Origin: Atkinsonella hypoxylon
Taxonomy: Eukaryota > Ascomycota > Sordariomycetes > Hypocreales > Clavicipitaceae
Assembly (NCBI GenBank): GCA_000729835.1
Contig: JFHB01000237.1
Span: 1-44,954, forward strand
Length of the DNA: 44,954 nucleotides
Direction: 5' to 3'
Shown here piece after piece: positions 23,317 through 35,451 of the stretch. Within the stretch, counting starts at the first letter, position 1. The number at the start of each line of letters is the position of its first letter. The position numbers were made by a program, and so were the translations under genes. The notes under the pieces are model-generated. The model saw only the letters and a program-made list of their open reading frames with translations, ran no database searches and was not told the origin of the DNA.

Positions 23317-23639
23317 TGTTATGGACTCGAGCCTTAGGCTCGGGTCTTTCAGTAGAGGGAGGACAGCAGAAGAGGGACAGAGATCTATGTAGGTAAAGGG
23401 ATAGGAGCGAGCTGCATTCGTCTGGGGGTTAGCTAGGCTTTACTAGGCCCTAGAGAGAGAACCTTAGCTATAGAGCATATACTAAAAGGGGCTCCTAAGG
23501 GGATAGACCTACCCTTAGATATATAGTATAGGGGCATAGGGAGGCTTCTGGTTCCTTCTCTCTTCCTCCTTTCCTCCCTATAATTATAGTTCTCATTATA
23601 GACGCTAGTTAGCAGCAGCTACTAGGTCAGTCCATTACA
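23317..23639 (+). mobile_element. LTR-B, copy 2
   Basis: This 323-bp LTR begins TGTTATGGAC and ends GTCCATTACA, so its ends are 10-bp inverted repeats with one mismatch. It is the better preserved copy; for example GCATTCGTCTGGGGG reads GCATTTATCTAGGAG in copy 1. The flanks (GTAGC and GCAAC) do not form a target duplication. It separates Gypsy-C protease from the Gypsy-D region. Confidence 0.78.
23324..23346 (+). repeat. Hairpin at the start of LTR-B copy 2
   Basis: Arms GACTCGAGCC and GGCTCGGGTC flank a TTA loop. Identical to the hairpin in copy 1 despite RIP elsewhere in that LTR. Confidence 0.6.
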
Positions 23640-26600
23640 GCAACAGAAGACAATAAGGAAGATATTACTAACAAATGCATAAAACAGCTACTTAATAGTA
23701 TCTAGAAGGATTTATAGAACGTTATATAAGAACGTATAGGAAATTGTGTTAAAGAGGAGAAGTCTGTTGTAGACCTATAGGTAAATGCGCTTTACATTAG
23801 AGGATTAAATAGTATCTTAAAGCTAAAAGCAATTGTAAGCTATTTATAGAACTTACTTTACCTTTAAGTATAACTTAGAAGCCTAAACTCTTTACTTATT
23901 AATAGTCTTATAGATTGTAGTTTATAGAGGAATATTATTACTAAGAACCTTATTAAAGAGCTTAATTTAAAAATAACTCTAATAAAGCAAAAGACTACTA
24001 CTATATCTTTTACGTTATATAAGCTTATAATATTAAAAGAGGTAATAATAAAGCTGTACCTTAGAAACATTTAAACGCTAATTTACTTTTATATTACACT
24101 AAAGTCTTTATATATACAATTAATCCTTAAAATGCCTTTTATATATATAGCTAAAGTTACCTTTAAGTATAGTAATAAAGGAGGTAAGCTCCTTCTAAAG
24201 TGCTATTTTAGTAATATTATATTAGTCTTAAGGGTTACTAGAAGTGTTAAATAGAAGACTGCAATAAATAAAGCAATAGCTACTAACGTTAATTTAATCT
24301 TAATTAATAAGTTATCTAAGGATTTAGTTTATAATTAAATAGTTAAAGAGGGTCTTAAAGCTAAGTTAAACAACAATAAAGAGCTAGTACTTATAATAGA
24401 GAATAAGGGTGTAGCTATTACTAACCTTATAATAAAGAGAATAGCTAACTAGTATAAAAGCTAACTTAAAGAGGCTATAGAGAAGATTTAGCCCTTAAGG
24501 CAATTATAACTAATTAATCTAAAGGTAAATATATTATATAAGCAGAAAGCTAATAAGATTCTACTAAAAGATAATATTCCTTTAGATAGATCTATACTTA
24601 ATAAAGACCTTAAGTAGAAACAGAAGAAGTAAAAAGAGGTAAAAGTACACTTAAATAAATTAAAAAAATACACTAAGTATATTATAGAAAGATTTAGTAA
24701 AAAACCCTAAGGATTTTAAATAATAAAAGAGCGCTTAAATTAAATAGTTAAATAAGTGTAAGAATATTTAATAGTAGAAGAAGTTAATGTTTTTAAGGAA
24801 ATTCTCTATAACTAAAAGGCAGCACTAGCGTAAAACTTATTAGAGTATAAAAAGATTAATCCTTTAATTATACTGCCTTAAGTTATCTATACTATTGCTT
24901 ATAGAGCTTAGAAAGTAAAGTTAATACTAATACCTATTAGCTTATAAAGAAAACTAGTTAATTTATTAAAAAAGAAGCTTTAGTATAGATTATTAAAAGA
25001 GAGTTATAAATCTTATAGAAACTCTTACTTTTTAGTAATAAAGAAGAATAAAGGGATATAGTTAGTGCTGTTTACAACAGCTTATAATAAGATTATAATA
25101 TAGAATACCTATATTCTAAAAGGAGTAAAGGCTTTTAGTAAAGAATTTAGAATATATAAAATACTTTTAGTTATTAATTTACTGTTAAGCTATAACTAAG
25201 TGCTACTTATAGAGAAAAGTAAAGACTTAACAATAATTTTAACAGTAATAGAGCTTCTATAGCTTTATATACTTCCTTAAGGAGCAACTAACTCTATTAT
25301 TTAATTTATTTAGATAGTAAAAAGAATTCTTTTTAACCTAATTTCTTACACTTATAAGCCTTTCTTAGATAATATTATAGTAAAAGGCTTTACTACTACT
25401 TATAATAGAGAGAAAGTGTTACTTAATATATAAAGATATATTATAGAATATTTAATTAGTATTAATAAAGTTCTTATTAATATTAAGCTAGCTAATTGCA
25501 CTATATTTACTGTAAAATTAAAGCTATACTAAAAGACTATAGAGATTATTAAATTTATATATAGCACTAATAGAAGAAAACCTTTAAAAGTAAAAGTAAT
25601 AAAGATTCTAGAGTAAATAAAGTGTAAGAATATTTTTAAGGTTAAATTCTTTCTTAAGCTTATAGGCTATTATTATATTTAAGTATAGTATTACTCTATA
25701 AAAGCTAAGCCTCTTATAATCTTACTTAAGAAAAGTGCTAAGTAGACTTAAGGACTAAACTAAAAGAACACTATAGAGGTCCTTAAGTATATAATAATAA
25801 CTACACTAGTTCTTATAATAATTAATCTTAGCCTAAGCGCTAAGGAAATTATATTAATAGTTAATATAAGCTTAAAAGGATAAAGAGCAGTTTTAATGTA
25901 AATTATTAATAGGTAATAACACCTTATACAATATAAAAGTAGATATTAAAGTAATTTAGAAATTAAGTATAATAGAATAAAGTAGAAATATAGAGCTATT
26001 ATCTATATATTAAGAAGGCTATAAATTTATCTCTATAGAGTTCCCTTTACTCTAAAGACTAATTCTTAAGTGCTTATATATTAGCTTAATAGCACTATTA
26101 ATAACGTTCTAGGTGCACTTATTATATAATAGATTAGTTATATTATACTATTTAATTTTATAGTTAGGTATATTCTAGGAGAAAAGAATAAAATAGCTAA
26201 TACTTTATTATATAAAGAAAGTAGGCCTTTTAATATATTAAATTAAGCAGCTAAAGGGAATATTAAAGATTTTATTAACCTATAGCTTAACGTTAATAAG
26301 ATTTAGCTATATAATAAAGTATACTATACTTCTAGAACTTAATAAATTATAGATTTCCTTTTAATATTATAAAGACTATTTAATCTAAATAAGAGTAAAT
26401 ATAAGTAACTTTATATAAGTGTTAAGTAATACTTCTTAGATAAAGGCTTATTATAGAAAAGACTAACTAATATAATAAAGAGTTCTACTTTAGTTATTAA
26501 AGACCTAATATAATAAAAGAAGATTATTAAGGCTTTATATAAGTAAATAGGTTATAAAGGTATAGAAGTTATATTTTAAGTAGCTAGAATTAAATACTTT

Positions 26601-28160
26601 TAAAAAGAACTCTAGAATATAGTTTAAGTAATAATTTCTTATTATAAAATATACTAAAAGTTTACTCCTTAAAGGCCTAAAGAATTATTAATACTAGTAG
26701 CTTTAAGTAACCTAATAAGTAAGATATATATTAACACCTAATATATACTACTTAATTATAGTTTTAAGTACTTTCTAGAAGCAAAATATAACCTTACTAA
26801 ATAAGTAAAAGTGCACTCTATATAGTATACTAATGTTATAGCTATTTAGAAGTTCTTAATAAAACTAATTATATAATTTAAAGTCTTTTAATTTCTAGTT
26901 TTTAATAGAGAGCTAGAAATATATAGAAATCTTAAAAAAGCAGTTAAAGCTATTAGAATTAAAGAGATTAAAACATTAATATATAATCTAAAAGCTAATT
27001 TACTTATTAAAGCTAGTTATTAAACACTTATATTTACCCTTTTAAAGATAAAAGGTTCTAATAAAAAGTAGTTTAAATTGCTAAATAAGGCACTATTAGT
27101 AGACTATATAGCTATATAAGCGTTATATAGTAAATCTACTTTCTACTTAATTTATAGTTAAAAGCTTATTCTTCCTTTAAAAGTTAAATTTTCTACTTAA
27201 AGGTTAATTAATTAGTTAAAAGTTATAATAATATAGAATCTCTTTAAAGTAAGAGTTAAAATACTAGAACAAAAGGAAGTAGATATCTAAAAGGCTTATA
27301 TAAAAGTCTTTATATTTAGGTAATACTTAGCTAATTAAATAAACTAAAACTAAGAGGTATTATTGTAAAAAAAGAAAGATTAATTAGTTCTAAAAGATCT
27401 AGTTTTTATATATAATATATAAAGAGTTATAGATATATTAATAAAGAAGAAGTTAGTAATATAATAAAATAGTTCTTTTAAAGTGTATAGCTAAGTAAAA
27501 GTTATTAGTGCTTACTATTTAAAGACCTTAAATAGTATAGTACTTAATAAGACTATTTCTAGGGATTATATTAAGAAGTTTAAGCTTAATCTAAAGAAAT
27601 AGTAAACTTTTACTGCTAATAAATAGCTCTATACTCTACAATATACTGCTTAGTATAGTAAAGACACTAGCAACTTTAAGCAAAATACTAATAAATTGCA
27701 GCTTACTAATGCTTAGTATAATATATTAGATTAAATAGTTTCTAAGGACTATATATTATAGCTATACTAAAAAGAGGATTTTAAGGATAATAACGCTAAA
27801 GTAGATCTTTTACTATAATATTATCTAAAGTATATAATAGAAGTTTATTTACTAATAATACTTAAAGAAGAGTATAGAAGCTATAAAAAGATTAATAATA
27901 TTATTTAATCTTAGTAATTTACTTATAACTTTACTAAGATATATAACTTATTATAGCTTTTATAAAAGCTAATACTATAGTTTTTATATCTTTAGCTTTA
28001 GGGAGAAAAGAGGTTAAGTTTATTTATTTATATATTTAAGACTAACTAAGATTTAATAATAGTATATTAAGATTATTTAAAGATTTAAAGCTAATTAGAA
28101 TTAAAACTATAAACCTAGATTAAATAGAATATATAAAAAGTTTTTAAAGACTACTAAAAA
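23640..28160 (+). pseudogene. Gypsy-D pol relic: reverse transcriptase, RNase H, integrase
   Basis: One frame (first bases divisible by 3) can be followed from about 23781 to at least 27600. After an unidentified N-terminal part comes reverse transcriptase, with SYFLVIKKNKGIQLV near 25020-25070 and the catalytic box now F-L-D-N at 25362-25373. RNase H (about 25740-26240) contains the mutated N-I-S for D-I-S. The integrase has a zinc-binding region whose Cys pair is now Tyr (SYYKIYQKF near 26640). Its first Asp is Asn at 26733-26735, its second lies in V-F-N-R, and its Glu is Lys at 27009-27011. A GPY/F-like C-terminal module begins near 27468. The sequence from 25610 rightward recurs inverted in the right arm. 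Stops are frequent; no function is expected. Confidence 0.8.
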
Positions 28161-30461
28161 TAAGTATAGTTTTATTCTATTTTAACTAAAAAGACTGCTT
28201 AGCCTTTACTCTTTTTCTATTTTTTTTTATTTTTTAACTTAGGCAATTTATACCTAATCTTTTAGTAAAATTCTAGTAGTTTTAATGTTTAAGGGAAAGA
28301 GTAAGGAATATTAACTACTATAAAGGGAGAAAGATTCTTATAAAGGACCTTCTAGAGCCTTAAAAGAATAAATAGTTAATTTACTTAGTCTTTACCCTAG
28401 AACATTATAAAAGAAGTATTATAGTAAATTTAGCTATAGTTACTATAACCTTTTGTAAATTACTACTTATAGCTTATAGCAGTAAAGCTACTCTAGATAT
28501 AATTACTATATAAGCTGCTATAGATATCCTTAAGAGAGATACAGCTATAAAATAGAAAGTAGATATATTCTCTAAATAAGGTAACTATCTAAAGATATAT
28601 ATTAGTGCAATAAGAGTAAAATGCACTATTCTCTTTACTAAAGAATAAGATTAAAAGAGCTTTATAGTGCTCTTAATAATTAGTAAGTATATAATAGAAA
28701 TATCTATAAGAATAAGCTATTTTAGTTAAAATAAAGATAAAGTTCTTAACGTTTAATTCTAGTGTAATCTTATATAAAAGAGAGCCTTCTTTTATAGTAC
28801 TATTAATAAACTAAGCCTTAAGATTTTAATTATAAAAGAATTTAATAGCTCTTAGAGGTATATTAAGTATAAAACTCTATTAAAAAGTAACTTTAGTGTA
28901 TATTAAGTATCTACTAGTACTAATATTATTACCTCTATAGACTTAAAGCTTAAAGGTAAATTTATACTAAGGAAGTAAGGTTTATTAGTATAATAAAAGA
29001 ATAAAAGTGTAATTAAAAGCTTTTTTATAAAAGGCTTACTATATTAATAAGCGTTATTAAAAGAAAGATATTTATTTAACTATTTTAAAAGAGAGTAACC
29101 TAATAAAAGAGAGTAGTAAAAGGGATTCTTTTACTAATAATATTCTATATATTTATAAGATCTTTATAGTTTTAAGGAAGCTTTTTAGTTATAATTAAAT
29201 AATTAAAGGTACTAATAAAGACAATAAAAAAGAAGCTATATAGAAAGGTAGTTATAAAAAGAAAGAAGGAAAATAAATATAATTAGTTAAAGAGAATATT
29301 ATAAATTACTTAATAAGTTTATAGCTATTAGAGTCTTAGTATATATTTACTGTTAGCCTTTACTAAATTATAATAATTATAGATAGCTATTAACTAAGGA
29401 TTTATTAAGATAATACTAGCTATAATATAGCCTATATTTCTACTCTCTCTCTCTCTTTATTCCTTTATTCTTATAATATTCTTATTATAAGTACCTACTT
29501 AAGCTCTTTTTTACCTTTAATTTTTTAAAAGCTATTTAATCTTTACTACTAAAATAGAAGATAAATACTAAGAACCTATTTCTAAGACTAGCTTTAGAGT
29601 TATATATAAGGGATAAATATATTACTTTAGAACGTTAAGGAACCTATTAATATACTACATTATAGTGTAAGTTTATAAGCTAGTTAGTAATTTCTTTTGT
29701 ATAGAAGAGTAAGATTAAGTAGATTTACCTCTTAAGAAGCTCTATAAGCGCTAGCTGCCTCTCTTTTAGTAATGTTTTAAGTAGCCTTCTTTTAGCCTAC
29801 TACTTTATTAGAATTATAATTTAAATAACTTTAGGCTTATAGAGTTAATATAGCCTAGCTAGAGTTTAATAATCTAGTTTAATTATCTTAATAATATTTA
29901 TAGCTTTCTAATAAAGTCCTTTAAGTAAAAGACTTATTGTAGATAGTTAGATTAATTCTAGCTTACTGCTATAGTAAGAATTATTACTTATAGGATTAAG
30001 CGTATAGTAGTTATCTTTAAGGAGTTTTTTATAATTAATATAGAAGAGATAAACTAAAGTAAGATTATAAGACTTATAGGTTAAAAGGTATATAGAATTA
30101 AAGATAGGTTTTAACTTATTTTCTGCTGTTATAATATAAGCTATAACCCTTCTGCCTTATATAACAAAATAAGTAGGTAAAGACTTATTGCTAGCTTTCT
30201 CTTCTTTAACAACTACTAAACTTATTTTATTTTTAATTGCTTAAAGGGATACTATTATTACTTTAATATAGAACCTAAAGGCAGGATTAAAAGGTTTAAA
30301 GCTGCAGTCTATAGTTAGGCATAAACTTTATAGCTTCTTTAGTATTTATACTTATTCTAGGCGATTTTAGTACTATATTATAAGCAGAAGAGCAACTAGG
30401 AATGCAGATATGCCTGTTTGTCCTTCTTAATACAAATGCTTTATTGTCTAGTTAGGTATTT
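25610..30461 (+). repeat. Left arm of a large inverted duplication (Gypsy-D plus downstream block)
   Basis: Its reverse complement matches 32275-34567 joined to 42397-44954, with the copy 3 Copia-1 element removed. The right arm runs off the window, so the true arm length is unknown. Differences are mainly transitions. Homology stops at 30461, exactly where R487 copy B begins. Confidence 0.8.
28161..30461. other. Unassigned block downstream of Gypsy-D pol
   Basis: About 2.3 kb with no recognisable domain on either strand. It is part of the inverted duplication, so it moved with, or sat next to, Gypsy-D before duplication. It may hold the 3' LTR of Gypsy-D, another decayed element, or an extra gene. 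A pyrimidine microsatellite-like (CT) run lies near 29443-29456. The last 100 bases (30360-30461) keep higher GC. Confidence 0.45.
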
Positions 30462-30948
30462 TGTCGACTTAAAACCAAACCCCCAAATGACCATGCAGCC
30501 TACACTAAAGCAGGTGACAATATAGCGCACGTTAAGAGCGAAGAGGATCGGAAAAGAGCGCGAGATATTTGTTAGTGCATGCTATTAAACAATAACAGGC
30601 AAGAAGATTAAATAGTCCAAAAAGGCAGAAATAAAATATTAATTGCAGCTTAGAAGATATATACACGCAAAAGGAGCTAAATATACTAAAGAGTTAGGGA
30701 AAGTATTACTAGCAGCAAAGTAATATCTCTTAAGCGTTAAGTGTTGTAAATTAAAGTAGGCCAAAAGATATTAATTAATTAAAAGAGCAAAAGCCTAAAA
30801 AGAATTAGCAGAAGCTGCTTATATACTTACTTCCTTACTTAAACTATCTATATATCTAGGTAATGTACACTCTTATAGAGAAAAATCTATATATAGCATC
30901 CCTTATAAAGCTAATATAAGAGCGTAAGGGGGTAACCCTACTGCAACA
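30462..30948 (+). repeat. R487 repeat, copy B (LTR-like)
   Basis: This 487-bp block starts TGTCGAC and ends CTGCAACA; copy A ends CCGCGACA. Its first 150 bases are much less mutated than copy A, for example ATGCAGCCTACAC here against ATAGCCTATAC there. No target duplication is seen (TATTT and TAATA). It sits at the inner end of the left arm of the inverted duplication. Confidence 0.6.
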
Positions 30949-32274
30949 TAATACCTCTCTAGTTATAAATAAGCTTATAAAGCAAGACTTATAAGTAACT
31001 TAACTCTCTAGCTAATTTCCTTAATCCTAAAGTCCTAATCCTCTTATCTTCTATAACAGCTTTAGTGTCTTTAGTGTATATAGTAGCGTCCCTCTTACTA
31101 GTAATAGCGTCCTTACAGCTAAGCGCTTTCCTTTATAATAAGCAACTCTTTCTTAGCAATTTACACTTTATTTAGTTGCTTTAGATATAATTAAATAGTG
31201 TTTTTTATTTGCCTTAATTATCTCTTACTAAGCGCTAGAATAGAAAAGAGCTAGCAGTATAACACTAAGGTTTATATTAGTAACAGAATTATAGGCTATT
31301 ATAGGTTGTTTAGCAATATATCTTTAAGCTAACGCTTCTATTTAATTCTTTATAGTGTAGTATCCTTTAGCTTTAAGCGCTTATTTTGCTGCCCTTATAA
31401 TCTCTTTATCTCTTTACCTAGATTTCTACTTCTACACTAATAGCTCTATAAAATGTAAAGACAGTAGCTAATGCTTTAAGTTCTATAATTATTATAGAAG
31501 CTAGTTTTTACTATAAGATTCTATTTAATCTTTTTATATAAGATCTTATAGTATACTAGAAATTCTAGTAAAGACCTCTAAATTATCTAGCAGTAGTAAT
31601 AATAAAGAGCTTTATAAATTAGTTATAAGCTGTAGTAGCACCTTAAACGTTATAATTAAAGACTTCTTTTATACAAGAGGAAGTAGCTTATAATATATAA
31701 GAGCTTAGCTAGGCTTATTTATCTACATTAGAAGATATAAACGCTGTTCCCTTACTGTTATTGCTGCTTTAATAGTTCTATTATAGATAATAGAATTACT
31801 ATTAAACTAAACAGCAGCAACAAACTAATTCTTCTAAAGTTATATAAGCATTTATCTATTAACCTCTATTAACTATTTAATTACTTAATTATAATTGCTT
31901 AAGGTAAATTTTTAGGCATTAAGCTCCTTTAGAACAGGAATTCTACTACTAGTTGTTTATAAGTAATATCTTAAGATAAAACGCTTTATAGTATCTTCCT
32001 AGAGGTAGCTAAGGTTAAAGCCTATAGTCTTAGCTTTTTTAATAACTATATACCTATTTATAAAACTAAGCTTATTTACTGCTATTATATATAGAACTAT
32101 TATAACTCTATTAGTACCTTTACAGTAGTTATAAGACTAATTAATAGAGTTATTAGTTATAACTTAGTTATAAAGGCACAGTTTAAATTTATTCCCTAAT
32201 GTTTAAGTAATTCTATAGTTGCTATATTAAGTGCAAAGTATATTGTATAAGCTATTACTAATAAGATTAATTAG
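30949..32274. other. Spacer between the inverted arms
   Basis: About 1.3 kb of unique, AT-rich sequence. The minus strand has longer low-stop runs, for instance around 31700-32000, but I recognise no domain. It may be a decayed transposon piece. Confidence 0.4.
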
Positions 32275-34567
32275 AAGATGCTTAACTAGATAATAAAGCG
32301 TTTATATTAAGAAGGATAAATAGGTATATCTACATTCCTAGTTGCTTTTCTGCTTATAATATAGTACTAAAATTACCTAGAATAGGTATAGATACTAAAG
32401 GAGCTGTAAAGTTTATACTTAACTATAGACTATAGCTTTAAACCTTTTAATTCTACCTTTAGGTTCTATATTAAAGTAATAATAGTATCCCTTTAAGCAA
32501 TTAAAGATAAAATAAGTTTAGTAGTTATTAAAGAAAAGAAAGCTAGCAATAAGTCTTTACCTACTTATTTTATTATATAAAATAGAAGAGTTATAGCTTA
32601 TATTATAACAATAGAAAATAAGTTAAAACCTATCTTTAATTTTATATACCTTTTAACCTATAAGTCTTATAATCTTACTTTAGTTTATTTCTTCTATATT
32701 AATTATAAAAGACTCCTTAAAGATAACTACTGTACACTTAATTCTATAAGTAATAATTCTTACTATAGTAGTAAGCTAGAATTAATCTAACTATCTATAA
32801 TAAGTCTTTTACTTAAAGGACTTTATTAAAAAGCTATAAATATTATTAAGATAATTAAACTAGATTACTAAACTCTAGCTAGGCTATATTAACTCTATAA
32901 GCCTAAAGTTATTTAAATTATAATTCTAATAAAGTAGTAAGCTAAAAGAAAGCTACTTAAAATATTACTAAAAGAGAGGTAGCTAGCGCTTATAGAGCTT
33001 CTTAAGAGGTAAATCTACTTAATTTTACTTTTCTATACAAAAGAAATTGCTAACTAGCTTATAAACTTACACTATAATATAGTATATTAGTAGGTTCTTT
33101 AACGTCCTAAAGTAATATATTTATCCCTTATATATAACTCTAAAGCTAGTCTTAAAAATAGGTTCTTAGTATTTATCTTCTATTTTAGTAGTAAAGATTA
33201 AATAGCTTTTAAAAAATTAAAGGTAAAAAAGAGCTTAAGTAAATACTTATAATAAAAATATTATAAGAATAAAGGAATAAAGAGAGAAAGAGAGTAGAAA
33301 TATAGGTTATATTATAGCTAGTATTATCTTAATAAATCCTTAGTTAATAGCTGTTTATAATTATTATAATTTAGCAGAGGCTAACAGTAAATATATACTA
33401 AGACTCTAATAGCTGTAAACTTATTAAGTAATTTATAATATTCTCTTTAACTAATTATATTTATCTTCCTTCTTTCTTCTTATAACTACCTTTCTATATA
33501 GCCTCTTTCTTATTATCTTTATTAGTACCTTTAATTATTTAATTATAACTAAAAAGCTTCCTTAAAACTATAAAAATCTTATAAATATATAGAATATTAT
33601 TAGTAAAAGAATCCCTTTTACTACTCTCTTTTATTAGGTTACTTTCTCTTAAAATAGTTAAATAAATATCTTTCCTTTAATAACGCTTATTAATATAGTA
33701 AGCCTTTTATAAAAAAGCTTTTAATTATACTTCTATTCTCTTATTATACTAATAAACCTTACCTTTTTAGTATAAATTTACCTTTAAGCTTTAAGTCTAT
33801 AGAGGCAATAATATTAGTGCTAGTAAATACTTAATATACACTAAAGTTACTTTTTAATAGAGTTCTATACCTAATATACCTCTAAGAGCTATTAAATTCT
33901 TTTACAATTAGAATCTTAAGGCTTAGTTTATTAATAGTACTATAAAAGAAAGCTCCTTTTTATATAAGGTTGCACTAGAATTAAACGTTAAGAACTTTAT
34001 CTTTATTCTAACTAAAATAGCTTATTCTTATAGATATTTCTATTATATACTTACTAATTATTAAGAGCGCTATAAAGCCCTTTTAATCTTATTCTTTAGC
34101 AAAAAGAATAGTGCATTTTGCTCTTATTGCACTAATATATATCTTTAGATAGTTACCTTATTTAGGGAATATATCTACTTTCTATTTTATAGCTACACCT
34201 CTCTTAAGGATATCTATAGCAGCTTATACAGCAATTATATCTAAAGTAGCTCTACTGCTATAAGCTATAAGTAGTAATTTACAAAAGGTTATAGTAACTA
34301 TAGCTAGATTTACTATAATACTCCTTTTATAACGTTCTAGGGTAAAGACTAGGTAGATTAACTATTTATCCTTCTAAGGCTCTAGAAGGTCCTTTATAAG
34401 GTTCTTTCTCCCTTTATAGCAGTTAATATTCCTTACTCTTTCCCTTAAACATTAGGACTGCTAGAATTTCGCTAAAAGATTAGGTGTAAATTGCTTAAGT
34501 TAAAAGATAAAAAAAACAGAAAAAGAGTAAAGGCTGGGCAGCCTCTCTAGTTAAAATAGAATAGAAC
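32275..34567 (-). repeat. Right arm of the inverted duplication, inner part
   Basis: This is the reverse complement of about 28170-30461, including the unassigned block. The part near 34440-34560 is less mutated than its left-arm partner. It is interrupted after 34567 by Copia-1 copy 3 and resumes at 42397. No gene was recognised on either strand. Confidence 0.75.
34563..34567. repeat. Target site duplication, left (AGAAC)
   Basis: AGAAC precedes the LTR and is repeated at 42392-42396. The unoccupied site in the left arm (near 28165-28175, reverse strand) has one copy of the equivalent sequence. Confidence 0.7.
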
Positions 34568-35265
34568 TATTGAAAATAATAGGGATTACAGGACTAGATA
34601 TCTAAGAGGGTAGTAGTCTCTTAGATTTAGTACCTATAATTGCTCCTAGCAATTATCACGTAGTGGAAGCAGCAGCGGCCTAAATCAAGCTGTAGTGTAT
34701 AGTACTAGATCACGTAGAGGCAATAGATAACTGTAATAGTAGTATCTTTATATTGAGAGCGCTGTAACGAATAAGTTAGTAAGAATAGGATCTTAAATCT
34801 TTCTAGTCCCTTATAGACCCTCTAACTATATTAGCGGGCTGTAGTCGCTAGAAGGGGCTTATAGGCTACTTTATAATTTCTGCAAAAAGATTTACTATAT
34901 AAAAACAAAAAAATCGACTTACGGCTATATAAACGAGACGCTTATATATACAATTTAACAAATTCCACTAATAATAAGCAACCCTTATAAGCAACTCTAT
35001 CCAACAATTATACTATTAGATAGCCCTAATTCTTAGCTTTTAAATAGTATACTTTTTGAATTTCTACTATTGTTAGTTGTAGAGAAAATCGCAGTTAAAG
35101 TTAACTATAGGTTAGGCAACTTTGCCTTAGTTAAATCTAGATGTTTGTATCTAGTAACAACGATATCTCTACTAAAAATTAACGTAACAAGACCTAATAA
35201 GGGTTACGTGATAGAGCAACTAGTAGGCATAAAAATAGGCTATACAGGGTAGCTTATTTTTAACA
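34568..35265 (-). mobile_element. Copia-1 3' LTR, copy 3
   Basis: This 698-bp LTR starts TATTGAAAATAATAGG and ends TTTTTAACA on the plus strand. It matches 41694-42391 in length and sequence apart from transitions. The CTATATA at 34895-34901 is the inverted candidate TATA box. The small open frame at 35070-35252 is an LTR shadow. Confidence 0.88.
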
Positions 35266-35275
35266 CTCCCTCTAG
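35266..35275 (-). other. Copia-1 polypurine tract
   Basis: On the element strand, CTAGAGGGAG lies immediately before the 3' LTR, the expected place and composition for a polypurine tract. Confidence 0.6.
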
Positions 35276-35451
35276 AAATGTAAGAAGTAACTAGTTCTAT
35301 AAGCAACTTAGCTCCTTTAAAGGATATCTAAGTTAGAATCAACTAACGAAATACAGTACTAATAACAGGACTAAAATAACATAACTAATTCCAGGGTAGT
35401 TATAGTTGAATATAACTAGTTGTTGTTAATTGTTTTTGTTGTTTTCGATTT

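Noticed and set aside
23864..24673. Minus-strand open frames at 23864-24070 and 24488-24673
   Set aside because: They are antisense to the Gypsy-D pol frame and rich in Phe, Leu and Ile, as expected for the complement of AT-rich coding relics.
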